DNA of 64,000 nucleotides from Bog-473 sp963726005 (GCA_963726005.1 CAVSAT010000012.1:124001-188000); one strand, 5' to 3'. Counted from the first letter of the stretch, positions 8,396-17,599 are shown. Translations and numbers: made by a program. Notes: generated from the letters alone by a model not told the origin.

Positions 8396-9942
8396 CCGTG
8401 TTGCGGTCAGGCTCGGCCACCGATGTCGGGCAGGTCCGCACGATCAACCAGGATCTGCCACTCGAGCGTCCGAATCTCTACGCGGTGGCCGACGGCATGG
8501 GAGGGCACGTCGGCGGAGAAGTGGCAGCCCGGGTCGCGGTCGAGACGCTCGAGCAGGCTTTCGAACGGGCACCCACCGTGGCCGGGTTGCGTGACGCCTT
8601 CACAGAAGCCAACACGGCTGTGTGGCACCAGAGCCAAGCCAACGCCGACCTCCGCGGCATGGGAACGACGCTGACCGCCATGGCGCTGGTGGGCGGCGCC
8701 GGCGGACGGGACGTGTTGGCATTGGCCAACGTCGGCGATTCGAGGGCCTATGTCTTCTCCGAGGGAGAGTTGACCCAGGTCACCGCGGACCACAGCCTGG
8801 CCGAGGAGCGGATGCGTCATGGCGAGATGTCCGAGCAGGAGGCGGCCGTGCACCCGCAGCGGCACATCCTCACCCGGGCCCTCGGCGTGTCCTCCGAGGT
8901 GGAGACGGACATGTGGGAGCTCGAGCTGGGTGTCGGGGACCGCGTGCTCATCTGCTCGGACGGCCTGTCCAACGAGGTCGGGATCGACGAGATGGAAACC
9001 GTTCTTCGTACGGTGGCCGACCCCCAGGATGCCGCCCAGCGACTGGTCGACGTGGCCAACGAGCACGGTGGCGCGGACAACATCACGGTGGTCATCGTCG
9101 ACGTCCAGGTCGGGGCGGGCGGCGAGGCGTCGGGTGCGATGGTGACCCCGCTGGGTCTCGGCGCCGCCGCAACTGTTCCCGCTGCTCCGCCGACCGCCGG
9201 CGTGCCGGCAGTGCCGCCGGCGTCGGGCGGTGAGGACCCCGGCGGGCAGTCCGCAACGGGTCCGGCGGGGTCGCTCGGCTCGACGGCGAGCACGACGGTG
9301 CGTCCTGGCGCGCGCATGGACGACACCCTCGCACCGGGTTCCCAGCTCCTCTTCGGCGGCGAACCGACGACGCTGGCAGAGTCTGGGCCACGCAGTGACG
9401 AGTTCCTCCTGGGCACGACCTCCATGCCGGTTGCCCGCGCCACGACCCGGGTCCCTCCCATCCCGTCGCCGCGGGCAGACGTCCCCGAGGAGGAGAGTTG
9501 GGGCGCCCGCAGGCGACGCATGGGGATCCCGCGCCGCATCACGCCGCGTGTTGTGGGCTTCGTCCTCCTGATGGCGGCGGTGCCGGTCGCGGCCTATTTC
9601 GTCCTGCGCTGGTATGCCTACGACAACTGGTTCGTGACAGCGCAGGGCAACCAGATCGTGGTGAAGCAGGGCCAGCAGGGCGGCGTGCTCTGGTTCCATC
9701 CAAAGATCGTGGATCGGACCTCGTGCACAGTGAGCCAGATCGCCCCCGACGCGGTGGCACCCGTCAGGGCGGGCGTCCAGGAGCCGTCGCTCAGCGCGGC
9801 GAAGAGGTACGTCCAGACGATCACCGCGACGACGACCACGACCACCACGACGACCACGACGGCGCCATTCGGCCAATCGAAGCCGTTGTTGCCCACCACG
9901 ACCACGACGGCACCGACGACAGCCTGCACGCCCACCCCGTGA
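8392..9942 (+). CDS. pstP: PstP-type PP2C serine/threonine phosphatase with membrane anchor
   Basis: This 516-residue protein reverses phosphorylation by PknB-type kinases. Its PP2C domain (about 1-235) has the metal-binding motifs 'VRTINQD', 'VADGMGGH', 'NVGDSRAY', 'CSDGLSN' and 'ADNITVVIVD'. A Pro/Gly/Ala-rich linker leads to one membrane helix near residues 387-408 and then a short outside domain with one cysteine ('DRTSCTVSQIAPD'). The tail is a run of Thr encoded by ACG/ACC repeats. Start GTG 8392 overlaps the fhaB stop (GTGA). In mycobacteria rodA and pbpA follow; here pknB comes next. Confidence 0.93.
   Translation: MTVLRSGSATDVGQVRTINQDLPLERPNLYAVADGMGGHVGGEVAARVAVETLEQAFERAPTVAGLRDAFTEANTAVWHQSQANADLRGMGTTLTAMALVGGAGGRDVLALANVGDSRAYVFSEGELTQVTADHSLAEERMRHGEMSEQEAAVHPQRHILTRALGVSSEVETDMWELELGVGDRVLICSDGLSNEVGIDEMETVLRTVADPQDAAQRLVDVANEHGGADNITVVIVDVQVGAGGEASGAMVTPLGLGAAATVPAAPPTAGVPAVPPASGGEDPGGQSATGPAGSLGSTASTTVRPGARMDDTLAPGSQLLFGGEPTTLAESGPRSDEFLLGTTSMPVARATTRVPPIPSPRADVPEEESWGARRRRMGIPRRITPRVVGFVLLMAAVPVAAYFVLRWYAYDNWFVTAQGNQIVVKQGQQGGVLWFHPKIVDRTSCTVSQIAPDAVAPVRAGVQEPSLSAAKRYVQTITATTTTTTTTTTTAPFGQSKPLLPTTTTTAPTTACTPTP
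9827..9864 (+). repeat. Low-complexity ACG/ACC tract encoding the Thr-rich tail of PstP
   Basis: Near-perfect triplet repetition encodes a run of Thr after the outside domain. Related Thr-rich tracts end PknB and the 18987 protein. Confidence 0.7.
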
Positions 9943-9980
9943 CCGACGCGTTGATACTCCGTCGCCGAAAGCTCCCAGCG

Positions 9981-9986
9981 TAGGCT
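9981..9986 (+). promoter_or_regulatory. Putative -10 element TAGGCT for pknB
   Basis: TAGGCT lies nine bases before the pknB ATG at 9996, where no clear ribosome site is visible, so a leaderless or nearly leaderless transcript is likely. Confidence 0.45.
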
Positions 9987-9995
9987 CAGGGCGCC

Positions 9996-11948
9996 ATGCA
10001 ACCCGTCGAAGAACCGCGCACGTACTCAGGGCGATACGAACTGACCCACCTCATCGCGCGAGGCGGGATGGCACAGGTCTACCGGGCCATGGACCGCCAG
10101 CTCGATCGGCCCGTCGCCCTCAAGGTCCTTTTCCCCGAGCTCTCCATCGATCGCACCTTCGTCGAGCGCTTCCGCAGAGAGGCTCAGGCGGCCGCCAACC
10201 TCTCGCACCCCAACATCGTTCCCGTCTTCGACTGGGGTGAGGACGACGGCTCCTACTTCATCGTCATGGAGTACGTCGAGGGCCGCCCGCTCTCCGCTGT
10301 GCTGCGCGATCCGCAGCGCCTGCTGCCGGTCCAGATCGCCATGATCGGAGCCGGCGTCGCTGCCGCACTGGCCTTCGCCCATCGACACGGAGTGATCCAC
10401 CGGGACGTGAAGCCGGGCAACGTCTTGATCACGCCCGATGGGGACGTCAAGGTGACCGACTTCGGCATCGCGCGGGCGGTGAACACCGAGGAGAGCCTGA
10501 CTCAGACCGGCGCCGTCATGGGAACCGCGGCGTACTTCTCTCCCGAACAGGCAGAAGGAAAGGGGGTCGACGCACGCAGCGACATCTACTCCCTTGGCGT
10601 CGTGCTCTATGAGATGGCGGTCGGCCGCCCCCCCTTCACCGGTGATTCACCGGTCGCCGTGGCGTCGAAGCACGTCCGTGACGCGCCCGTCCTGCCCCGG
10701 GAGGTCAACGCGGCGGTGCCAATGGCATTGGAGGCCATCGTCATGATGGCCATGGCCAAGAACCCCGACGACCGGTACCGGTCGGCGGAGGAGCTCAGGG
10801 CCGACCTCCTGCGTTTCGCGGATGGACGTCCGGTGGAGGCGGCGGACCCCGGCGTCACCTCGATGATGACCGCGGTGGGGGCCACCACCCAGGCGCTCCC
10901 CACCGCAACAGGGCGGACCATGGCCGTACCGGCTGCGCCCGGGCCGCCCCCCGAGGACCTCGAGCGTAAGAAACGCACGCGGCGCCTCATCGCCCTCCTG
11001 ATCGGACTTCTCGTCGCGCTCGCCGTCATCGCCTTCTTCCTCCTGCGCTCGCTCGGGGTGTTCGGTGGCGACGTGAAAGTCCCCGACCTCGTCGGCCTGA
11101 CGACCGCCGCGGCCACCCAGACCCTGCAGAACGACAATTTGACTCTGGGGACCACTACGTTCCGGACCAGCACGACCGCCAAAGGCCTCGTGCTGTCGAC
11201 GAACCCCAAATCCGGGGCCTCGGTGGGCAAGAACTCGGCCGTCAGCCTCGTCGTGAGCAACGGGCCCAACATCCCCATCGTGGCGGTGCCCGACGTCGTC
11301 GGGGATGCGCTCGCCACCGCGATCCAAAAGCTGGGCACCGCCAACCTCAACTACACCGTCAAGACGATCTCCAGCAACCAGCCGCAAGGGACGGTGTTGT
11401 CCCAGATCCCGTCCGCCGGATCCCATGTCAGACAAACGGTCCCGGTGCAGCTCACCGTCTCGGGGACCCAGACGTCGGTCTTGGTCCCGAGCGTGCTCGG
11501 GCAGTCGCCGACCGCAGCGGGCGGAACGTTGGCCCGGGCCGGTCTCACCGTCGGGAGCCAGTCGAGCGAATGCTCCAACGGGTATGCCAGCGGGCAGGTG
11601 TCGGCCCAGAACCCGGGCGCCGGGGCCAGCGTCCCCCCCAACACGCCGGTCAACGTGGCGGTCTCGAACGGGCCGTGCGTGCAGGTGCCCTCGGTCATCG
11701 GGCAGTCACAGAGCTCGGCCTCGACCGCCATCAGTGGCGTCAACCTGGTGCCGAACTTCACGACGGACACGACGTGCGCCAACGGGGCCCAGCCCGGGAC
11801 GGTGGACAGCCAGACCCCTGCCGGGGGAGCTCAGGTCCAGAGCGGCAGCACAGTCAACATGAGCGTGTGTTCACCGGCCACGACCACGACCACGACGCCG
11901 TCATCGACGACGTCGAGCACTTCCACCACAACGACGAATCCTCAGTAG
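9996..11948 (+). CDS. pknB: PknB-type serine/threonine kinase with four PASTA domains
   Basis: This 650-residue receptor kinase has a kinase domain at about 13-270 with Gly loop 'LIARGGMAQVYR', catalytic 'IHRDVKPGN', 'DFGIARA' and activation segment 'GTAAYFSPEQ'. A membrane helix lies at about 329-350, followed by four PASTA repeats (roughly 360-625) that bind muropeptide or lipid II outside. The last two repeats carry paired cysteines ('SSECSNG'/'NGPC', 'DTTCANG'/'MSVC') that could form disulfides. It ends in a Ser/Thr-rich tail. PknB coordinates peptidoglycan growth and division through FHA proteins, and FhaA, FhaB and the antagonistic PstP are encoded just upstream. It converges on pabA with only nine bases between stops. 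Confidence 0.95.
   Translation: MQPVEEPRTYSGRYELTHLIARGGMAQVYRAMDRQLDRPVALKVLFPELSIDRTFVERFRREAQAAANLSHPNIVPVFDWGEDDGSYFIVMEYVEGRPLSAVLRDPQRLLPVQIAMIGAGVAAALAFAHRHGVIHRDVKPGNVLITPDGDVKVTDFGIARAVNTEESLTQTGAVMGTAAYFSPEQAEGKGVDARSDIYSLGVVLYEMAVGRPPFTGDSPVAVASKHVRDAPVLPREVNAAVPMALEAIVMMAMAKNPDDRYRSAEELRADLLRFADGRPVEAADPGVTSMMTAVGATTQALPTATGRTMAVPAAPGPPPEDLERKKRTRRLIALLIGLLVALAVIAFFLLRSLGVFGGDVKVPDLVGLTTAAATQTLQNDNLTLGTTTFRTSTTAKGLVLSTNPKSGASVGKNSAVSLVVSNGPNIPIVAVPDVVGDALATAIQKLGTANLNYTVKTISSNQPQGTVLSQIPSAGSHVRQTVPVQLTVSGTQTSVLVPSVLGQSPTAAGGTLARAGLTVGSQSSECSNGYASGQVSAQNPGAGASVPPNTPVNVAVSNGPCVQVPSVIGQSQSSASTAISGVNLVPNFTTDTTCANGAQPGTVDSQTPAGGAQVQSGSTVNMSVCSPATTTTTTPSSTTSSTSTTTTNPQ
11877..11945 (+). 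repeat. Low-complexity Ser/Thr-rich tract at the pknB 3' end
   Basis: ACC/ACG/TCG-rich sequence encodes the final Ser/Thr-rich tail after the fourth PASTA domain, resembling the tails of PstP and the 18987 protein. Confidence 0.6.
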
Positions 11949-11957
11949 CCGGATTAC

Positions 11958-12563
11958 TCAGTTGCGATCGCCGGCGCGCGCCGGTGCGCCGAGCTGCCCG
12001 AGGAAGTTGGCCAGCAACGCGGGACCCGACGCCGTCAGGACCGACTCGGGGTGGAATTGCACGCCCTCCACGGGCAGCGTGCGGTGGCGCAGTCCCATGA
12101 CGACGCCGTCCGTCGAGGTGGCCGTCACTTCCAGCGCGTCGGGCACCGACTCGGGTCGAACGACCAGGGAGTGGTAGCGCGTGGCAACGAAGGGGTTGGG
12201 CAGCCCTGCAAAGAGGCCACTGCCGTTGTGGTGGATCTCGGAGGTCTTGCCGTGCATGAGATGGGGGGCGGGGACGATCTCGCCGCCGTAGGCCTCGCCG
12301 ATGCACTGGTGCCCGAGGCAGACGCCGAGGAGGGGGATCTCCCCGGCCAGGCTCCGGATCGCCTCCAGGCTCACACCGCCGTCCTCCGGCCTCCCGGGAC
12401 CCGGCGAGATCAGCACAGCCGCGGGATGTTCGGCGCGGATGCCCGCCACGTCGATGGCATCGTTGCGGAACACCACCGGATCGGCGCCGAGCTCGCCGAG
12501 CTCCTGGACCAGGTTGTAGACGAAGGAGTCGTAGTTGTCGACGACGAGCACCCGAGGTCCCAT
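11958..12563 (-). CDS. pabA: Glutamine amidotransferase, anthranilate/aminodeoxychorismate synthase component II
   Basis: This 201-residue class I glutamine amidotransferase releases ammonia from glutamine for a chorismate-using partner (TrpE or PabB). The triad is visible as Cys in 'LLGVCLGHQCIGE' and His/Glu in 'VQFHPES'; the start 'MGPRVLVVDNYDSFVYNL' is typical. The frame extends 52 codons further upstream, but family length, a TACGAT element nine bases before ATG 12563 and the divergent crgA support this start. In mycobacteria the same gene, called trpG or pabA, lies between pknB and crgA, as here. The choice between folate and tryptophan supply cannot be made from the sequence. Confidence 0.92.
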   Translation of the reverse strand: MGPRVLVVDNYDSFVYNLVQELGELGADPVVFRNDAIDVAGIRAEHPAAVLISPGPGRPEDGGVSLEAIRSLAGEIPLLGVCLGHQCIGEAYGGEIVPAPHLMHGKTSEIHHNGSGLFAGLPNPFVATRYHSLVVRPESVPDALEVTATSTDGVVMGLRHRTLPVEGVQFHPESVLTASGPALLANFLGQLGAPARAGDRN

Positions 12564-12572
12564 GGGGCGACG

Positions 12573-12578
12573 ATCGTA
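12573..12578 (-). promoter_or_regulatory. Putative -10 element TACGAT for pabA/trpG
   Basis: On the minus strand TACGAT ends nine bases before the pabA ATG (12563). It sits back to back with the crgA element at 12615. Confidence 0.45.
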
Positions 12579-12614
12579 CCGGACCACCGCCCGGAGCCCG
12601 CCACCGCACCTGGC

Positions 12615-12620
12615 TAACCT
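12615..12620 (+). promoter_or_regulatory. Putative -10 element TAACCT for crgA
   Basis: TAACCT ends eight bases before the GTG start of crgA, which has no ribosome site, so a leaderless transcript is likely. Confidence 0.5.
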
Positions 12621-12628
12621 CTCACCCC

Positions 12629-12943
12629 GTGGCAACGAGCACCAAGGGCCCAGGGGGCGCCTCGCGCAAGGGAAAGTCAGCCTCGGGGCGCGCGTCCAAA
12701 GTCGGCCGCTACAAGACACCCGAGGAAAGCGGTCGCTACACGGCGCCGATACCCAAGAGCGTGCGTCACAGCCCGTCGTGGTTCGGCGCTTTGATCCTCG
12801 TGTTGCTCATCGGCGGCGTCGCCGCGATCACCGTCAACTATCTGGCGCACCTGCCATTCCTCGCGCATGGTTCGCCGTGGGGTCTCGTCATCGGCCTGGC
12901 GATGATCTTCGCGGGCTTCCTGATGGCCACCCGCTACCACTGA
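12629..12943 (+). CDS. crgA: Cell division protein CrgA
   Basis: This 104-residue small membrane protein has a Lys/Ser/Gly-rich cytoplasmic start and two membrane helices ('SWFGALILVLLIGGVAAITV' and 'WGLVIGLAMIFAGFLMATRY'). The closing 'GFLMATRYH' corresponds to the family's C-terminal MRWH-like end. CrgA is an actinobacterial divisome protein that interacts with FtsZ and the septal penicillin-binding machinery. It is divergent from pabA, and its location beside pabA and pknB is the conserved actinobacterial one. The start is GTG 12629. The family assignment rests on topology, end motif and position together. Confidence 0.9.
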   Translation: MATSTKGPGGASRKGKSASGRASKVGRYKTPEESGRYTAPIPKSVRHSPSWFGALILVLLIGGVAAITVNYLAHLPFLAHGSPWGLVIGLAMIFAGFLMATRYH

Positions 12944-12965
12944 CGACCGCCCCCCACGGTGCCGT

Positions 12966-12995
12966 GCTGCGGGGCGGGCACCCGCCGCAAGCAGC
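12966..12995. terminator. Strong hairpin between crgA and thiolase genes
   Basis: GCTGC pairs with GCAGC around an inner GGCGGG/CCCGCC stem. It lies in the 73-base gap between convergent genes and could end transcription from both sides, though no T-run follows. Confidence 0.45.
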
Positions 12996-13016
12996 GCCGA
13001 ATGCCCCCCCTTCGAG

Positions 13017-14192
13017 TCAGCCCAGCCGCTCGATGATGGTGGCGTTGGCCAGGCCGCCGCCCTCGCACATGGTGAGCAGCCCGTAGCGGCCATTGGTGCG
13101 CTCCAGCTCGTTGAGGAGCGTCGCCATCAACTTGCCGCCCGAGGCGCCCAGCGGGTGTCCGAGGGCGATGGCGCCACCGTTGGGGTTCACGATCTCCATG
13201 TTGGGGTGGTGCTCCTTCTCCCACGCCAGGACGACCGACGCGAAGGCCTCGTTGATCTCGACCGCGTCGATGTCGTCCAGGGTCAGCTTGGCGCGCTCGA
13301 GCACACTGGTCGTCGCGGGGATCGGTCCCGTGAGCATCGTGACCGGGTCGACACCCGCCAGCGCGAACGCGTGGAAGCGAGCCCGCGGACGCAGCCCCAG
13401 CGCGTTCGCCTTCTCCTCGCTCATGATCAGCACGGCTGAGGCCCCGTCGGTGATCTGTGAGGAGTTCCCGGCCGTGACCTTGCCGCCCTCCTTGAAGGCG
13501 GGCTTGAGGTTGGCCAACGCTTCCACGCTGGAGTCCGGCCGGATGCCCTCGTCGGCGGTCAACCTCTCGTCGGTGTCCTTGCCCTCGTCGTCGCGCACCG
13601 TGACCGCCACGATCTCGTTCTCGAACCGACCCTCGGCCGTCGCGCGTGCGGCGCGCTGGTGGCTCTGGACCGAGAAGGCGTCCAGCGCGTCGCGCGAGAT
13701 GTCCCACTGGTCGGCGATCATCTCGGCGCCGATGCCCTGGCCGGGCAGCCCGGTCTCGGTGTAGCGCTGCATCATGCGGGGCCCGAAGGGGTACCCGAGC
13801 TCGCGCACGACCGAAGACCCCATCGGTGTCCTCGTCATTGACTCCACCCCGGCGGCCACCGCGATGTCGTAGGCCCCGGCCATGACCCCCTGGGCGGCGA
13901 AGTGCACGGCCTGCTGCGACGAGCCGCACTGGCGGTCGACGGTGGTCCCGGGCACCGACTCGGGCCAGCCCGCCGCCAGCACGGCGTTGCGGCCGATGTT
14001 GAGCGACTGCTCGGCTACCTGCATGACGCAGCCCATGATCACGTCGTCGACCTGGGCCGGGTCGAGCTGGTTGCGCTCCGCCAGCGCATTGAGAGCCTCG
14101 GACGCCAGATCGACGGCGTGCCAGTTGCGGAGCTTGCCGTTGCGCTTCCCGCCGGCTGTCCGGACGGCGTCAACGATGACTGCGGTGGTCAT
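13017..14192 (-). CDS. Acetyl-CoA C-acyltransferase (thiolase II family)
   Basis: This 391-residue thiolase joins or cleaves acyl-CoA and acetyl-CoA. The nucleophilic Cys89 is in 'TTVDRQCGSS', the catalytic His in 'GGAIALGHPLGASG', and the second Cys in 'LTMCEGGGLANA'. The start ATG 14192 has a clear GGAGGAGA ribosome site five to ten bases upstream. The same frame is open 29 codons earlier, but that part is not family-like. It is monocistronic here, converging on crgA and divergent from the hotdog protein gene. It probably serves fatty-acid or sterol side-chain degradation; the chain-length preference is not apparent. Confidence 0.93.
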   Translation of the reverse strand: MTTAVIVDAVRTAGGKRNGKLRNWHAVDLASEALNALAERNQLDPAQVDDVIMGCVMQVAEQSLNIGRNAVLAAGWPESVPGTTVDRQCGSSQQAVHFAAQGVMAGAYDIAVAAGVESMTRTPMGSSVVRELGYPFGPRMMQRYTETGLPGQGIGAEMIADQWDISRDALDAFSVQSHQRAARATAEGRFENEIVAVTVRDDEGKDTDERLTADEGIRPDSSVEALANLKPAFKEGGKVTAGNSSQITDGASAVLIMSEEKANALGLRPRARFHAFALAGVDPVTMLTGPIPATTSVLERAKLTLDDIDAVEINEAFASVVLAWEKEHHPNMEIVNPNGGAIALGHPLGASGGKLMATLLNELERTNGRYGLLTMCEGGGLANATIIERLG

Positions 14193-14317
14193 GGTGTCTC
14201 CTCCCAATCCGGCAGGCCGATGGGCGCCCCGACGGTTCAGATCGCGCGACATCCTAGCTGTCATCGCACTGCGGTCCATCGGGCCCGAGTCGCTCGGGGC
14301 GCACCGCGCCAGCCCGG

Positions 14318-14323
14318 TATGGT
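14318..14323 (+). promoter_or_regulatory. Putative -10 element TATGGT for the hotdog protein gene
   Basis: TATGGT ends nine bases before ATG 14333 and fits the start-proximal element seen across the window. Confidence 0.4.
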
Positions 14324-14332
14324 CTGCCCCAG

Positions 14333-14797
14333 ATGAGCCGCACCGGAAAGGACATGGACCGTTGGTTGGGCGACGGAGGAATGCCGATCATCACCCACGT
14401 TGGTGGCGCCCTCACGGAGTACGGCGTTGACGGGGAGGACCTGGGCTGGGTCACCGGGACCTTCACTCCGACTGCGATGGCCTCGAATCCGCACGGGATC
14501 ACGCAAGCCGGCGTCCATTCCCTCCTCCTCGATGCGTGCATGAATTTCGCCATCAACGCCGCCCTTCCGGGTAAGGCCCGCACGCGTGGCACGCTCGAAC
14601 TGAAGACCGAGTGCATGCGCCCGGCCATGAAAGGCGACCTCTACATGCTGCGGGGCGAGGTGTCCCGGATGGCGAAGCAGATCGCCTATGGCGAGGCGAC
14701 GGTGCGCAGCGCCGACGGCGTGCTCGTCAGCCGGGCCACGGGGACCTTTCTCCTGCATCGACCCGACGCAGAGCCCGACCCGGACCCCGCCGCCTGA
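14333..14797 (+). CDS. PaaI-type hotdog-fold thioesterase
   Basis: This 154-residue single hotdog domain protein is of the PaaI/YdiI kind, acyl-CoA thioesterases that usually form tetramers. The central helix region reads 'NPHGITQAGVHSLLLDACMN', where the family has an HGG...LLD motif, and 'RGTLELKTECMRPAMKGD' gives the typical following strands. A second in-frame ATG at 14354 is possible, but a TATGGT element supports 14333. Its divergent neighbour is the thiolase, which suggests a role in acyl-CoA turnover; the substrate is unknown. Confidence 0.85.
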   Translation: MSRTGKDMDRWLGDGGMPIITHVGGALTEYGVDGEDLGWVTGTFTPTAMASNPHGITQAGVHSLLLDACMNFAINAALPGKARTRGTLELKTECMRPAMKGDLYMLRGEVSRMAKQIAYGEATVRSADGVLVSRATGTFLLHRPDAEPDPDPAA

Positions 14798-14807
14798 TCA
14801 CCATCGC

Positions 14808-15556
14808 GTGCCGTCCCCCGGACCGGGGGTGTGCCTGATCTGTTGCGGCCCGTCGCCGGGCAGCCACGGCGTCTGCTTCGCCTGCCGCTGGGTGGGGCGC
14901 CGCCTCGCCGTCCCCCTCGCGCCGGTGTTCCCGGTGCGTCTGTGCCCGCTGCCCAGTCCCCTCTACGCCGTGTTGCTCGGTTACAAGGAGGCGCCCGTCG
15001 GGGAGGCCCGACGCCGCTTCGCGCCGATGGTGGGCGCGCTGGTCGGCAGCTTCCTTGGGTCTCACGCCCGCTGCCTCGCCGCGGCCGCCGGTGGCGCGCT
15101 CGAACTCGCGCTGCCCGTCCCGTCGACGGCACGACCCGGTGGGGCGCCACTCGACGGAGTCGAGGGTCTGGCCCGTATCGTCAGCTCTGGCATTCCCGGC
15201 GTGCGGTGGTCGCCTGAGGTGCTCGCCCGTTCCCGTGCACCTGTGGGTCACATGCGTCCCGACGGCCGCGCCTTCGAGGTGCCTGCCGCCGCGCGCGGGC
15301 AGTCAGCGGCCGCCGCACGATGCTCCTCGACGACACCTACGTGAGCGGCGCCCGGGCCCAGAGCGCGGCGGCGGCACTCCGCGGCGCGGGTGCCCGCGCA
15401 GTCGTCATCGTCGCGCTCGGGCGGGTACTGCGGCCGGACCGCTCACCCGCGCACGCCGCCTTCCTCCGCCGTACCCGCATCCAACCGGGGGCCGACGCGG
15501 GTGACGCGGCGCCTCGGTGTTGCCGGTGCGTTCAGACGGGTGCGGCGACCGAATAG
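14808..15556 (+). pseudogene. ComF-like phosphoribosyltransferase, reading frame broken near 15305
   Basis: The first part (from GTG 14808) encodes a Cys-rich zinc-ribbon-like start ('CLICC', 'GVCFACR') and 'YAVLLGYKEAPVGEARRRFA', as in ComF-family proteins linked to DNA uptake. It then drifts into a non-family end. The PRPP-binding motif of the family, 'MLLDDTYVSGARAQSAAAAL', appears intact in another frame from 15320 and runs to 15556. A one-base shift around 15300-15308 joins the two parts into a complete protein of about 249 residues. The joined product overlaps the 3' end of the convergent SDR gene by about 25 bases. Either a sequencing indel or real inactivation is possible. Confidence 0.78.
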
Positions 15557-16504
15557 CGCACGCCGGTCAATTCCCTCCGAGGCCCGCCACAACCCGGCCG
15601 CCAGCTCCGCGTTGCGGGCGCGTCCCGAAGGCTGGGCGACGCGGGGCGGGCCCGACAGCCCGAAGAAACGGGCCGGGCCGATGTACTGCCCCGATCGGAC
15701 CGAAGACGAGGTGGCGGCGCAGAGAATCGGCAGGGCACCGGCCGCCGTGGACTGCCCGAACGTCCTCCCGGCGGTCCGCCCGAGCTTGCGCCGCAGGCGG
15801 CTGCTTCCGAGCGCGGCGCCGTTGCCCGCCAGGTTGCTGCGCGTCCAGCCGGGGTGCGCTGCGAGGGCCAGGGTGCGCAGGTCCGCCACCTCGAGGCGGC
15901 GGCTGAGCTCGCCGGTGAAGAGGAGATTGGCCAACTTGGACGTGCCGTAGCTGACCCAGGTGTTGCGCGGCGCGGTGCCGGCAACGTCGTCGAGCCGAAG
16001 CCGGCCGGTGCGGTGCATGTGGGAGCTGACGGTGACGATGCGCGAGCGCTCGGTCGTGACGATCCGGTCCAGCAGCAGGCCGGTCAGCGCGAAGTGGCCG
16101 AGATGGTTGGTCGCCATCTGCAGCTCGAAACCGTCGGCGGTCTGGTGGTAGGGAGCGCCCATGACGCCGGCGTTGTTCACCAAGATGTCCAGGCGCGCGT
16201 GGTCGCTGAGAACCGTGCTCGCAGCGCGGCGCACCGACACGAGGTCAGCGAGATCGAGCGCGAGCAGCTCGAGGGAGGACCGGTCGAGCTGGCTCTCCAA
16301 CCTGTCGCGGGCCTGGCGTGCCCTCTCCTCGTTGCGGCAGCCCAGGATCACGTGGGCCCCGTGGTCGGCCAGGGCCTTGGCGGTCTCGTAGCCGATGCCG
16401 CTGTTGGCTCCGGTGACCAGCGCGACCCGACCGGTCAGGTCACCGATGTCCTGCGTTCCCCAGGTCGCGCTCCCCGTCGCCTCGCTCCCCGGAACGGGGG
16501 TCAC
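15532..16504 (-). CDS. Short-chain dehydrogenase/reductase (retinol dehydrogenase-like), shifted frame at the C-terminus
   Basis: This SDR has the NADP-binding 'VTGANSGIGYETA', 'LVNNAGVMGAP', catalytic Ser in 'IVTVSSHMHR' and 'WVSYGTSKLAN' with Tyr and Lys. It resembles the larger, about 320-residue SDRs annotated as retinol dehydrogenase-like. As written, the frame runs on to 15443 with a basic end. Removing one base from the CCC run at 15573-15575 instead gives the family-typical ending 'SEELTGVRYSVAAPV' and a stop at 15532, so I give that end. The GTG start overlaps the pirin stop (GTGA), so the gene is translationally coupled to pirin. Confidence 0.85.
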
Positions 16505-17466
16505 GCGTTGCCGATGTGGTCAGCGGGGACGGTGCCCAACTTGCCGGCCTCGAAGTCCTCGAAGGCTTGGATGATCTCGGCCCGGGTGTTCATGACGAAG
16601 GGCCCGTGCGCGTAGACGGGCTCGCCGATGGGCTGTCCGCCGAGGATCAGGACGTCGAGGGCGGGATGGCGCGACTCTTGCGTGGTGTCCGCCCGGAGGG
16701 CGAGAGCGTCGCCGGTGCCGAAGACGGCCATCTGACCCGTGTGCAAAGGCCGGGCCTCGGATCCCACGCTGCCGTTTCCGGAGAGCACGTACGCCAGCGC
16801 GTTGAAGGCGCGAGGCCATGGGAGGACGAGCTCGGCGCCGGGTTCGAGCGTCGCGTGCACGAGCGAGATGGGCGTGTGGGTCGCGCCGGGTCCCTGATGA
16901 CCGGCCACCTCACCAGCGATCACCCGGACCAGCGCTCCGCCGTCGGGCGAGGTCAAGAGCAGGACGTCGCCTGCTTCGATGCCCTGGTAGCGAGGATCGA
17001 GCCACTTGTCTGCCGCCGGCAGGTTGACCCAGAGCTGAATGCCGTGGAACAGCCCTCCGCTGGCAACGAGCTGATCGGGGGGCCGCTCGATGTGCAAGAT
17101 GCCCGACCCCGCCGTCATCCACTGCGTCGAGCCGTTCGTGATCAGGCCGCCTCCACCGATGGAGTCCTGATGCTGGAAGGTGCCGTCGATCATGTAGGTC
17201 ACGGTCTCGAAGCCCCGATGGGGGTGCCAGGCCGTGCCCTTGGGCTCGCCGGGGGCGTACTCCACCTCGCCCATCTGGTCCATGTGGATGAAGGGGTCGA
17301 GCTCGGCGACCGGCACCCCGGCGAAGGCGCGCCGTACAGGGAAACCTTCGCCTTCGAAACCACGCGGGGCGTCCGTGATGCGCTTCACCGTGCGGATGGC
17401 GAGGGGTGCGGCGGGCGTTTCAATGCGCGGGAGCACGAGGTTGTCGGGGACGGTCACTGCAGGCAT
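16501..17466 (-). CDS. Pirin family protein
   Basis: This 321-residue bicupin is of the pirin family. The N-terminal cupin carries the metal ligands in 'AWHPHRGFETVTYMIDG', 'TFQHQD' and 'GSGILHIERP'. The C-terminal cupin contains 'NALAYVLSGNGSVG' and ends in the conserved 'FVMNTRAEIIQAFEDF'. Some pirins are quercetin dioxygenases and others are regulators; the function here is open. It is the first gene of a two-gene operon with the SDR (4-base overlap). A purine-rich GAGGTCG stretch precedes ATG 17466. Confidence 0.92.
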   Translation of the reverse strand: MPAVTVPDNLVLPRIETPAAPLAIRTVKRITDAPRGFEGEGFPVRRAFAGVPVAELDPFIHMDQMGEVEYAPGEPKGTAWHPHRGFETVTYMIDGTFQHQDSIGGGGLITNGSTQWMTAGSGILHIERPPDQLVASGGLFHGIQLWVNLPAADKWLDPRYQGIEAGDVLLLTSPDGGALVRVIAGEVAGHQGPGATHTPISLVHATLEPGAELVLPWPRAFNALAYVLSGNGSVGSEARPLHTGQMAVFGTGDALALRADTTQESRHPALDVLILGGQPIGEPVYAHGPFVMNTRAEIIQAFEDFEAGKLGTVPADHIGNA

Positions 17467-17599
17467 GGCGACCTCACTTTCTGCTACGTCGGCTCACTCC
17501 TCGGGCCTTTGCCCTCGGGACAGATCTCGCCGGCCGGACGCTTGTGCAACACGGGGAAGTCGGGTTCTGTTCCACACGGTGGCGGTCCTGCGGTCTGCC

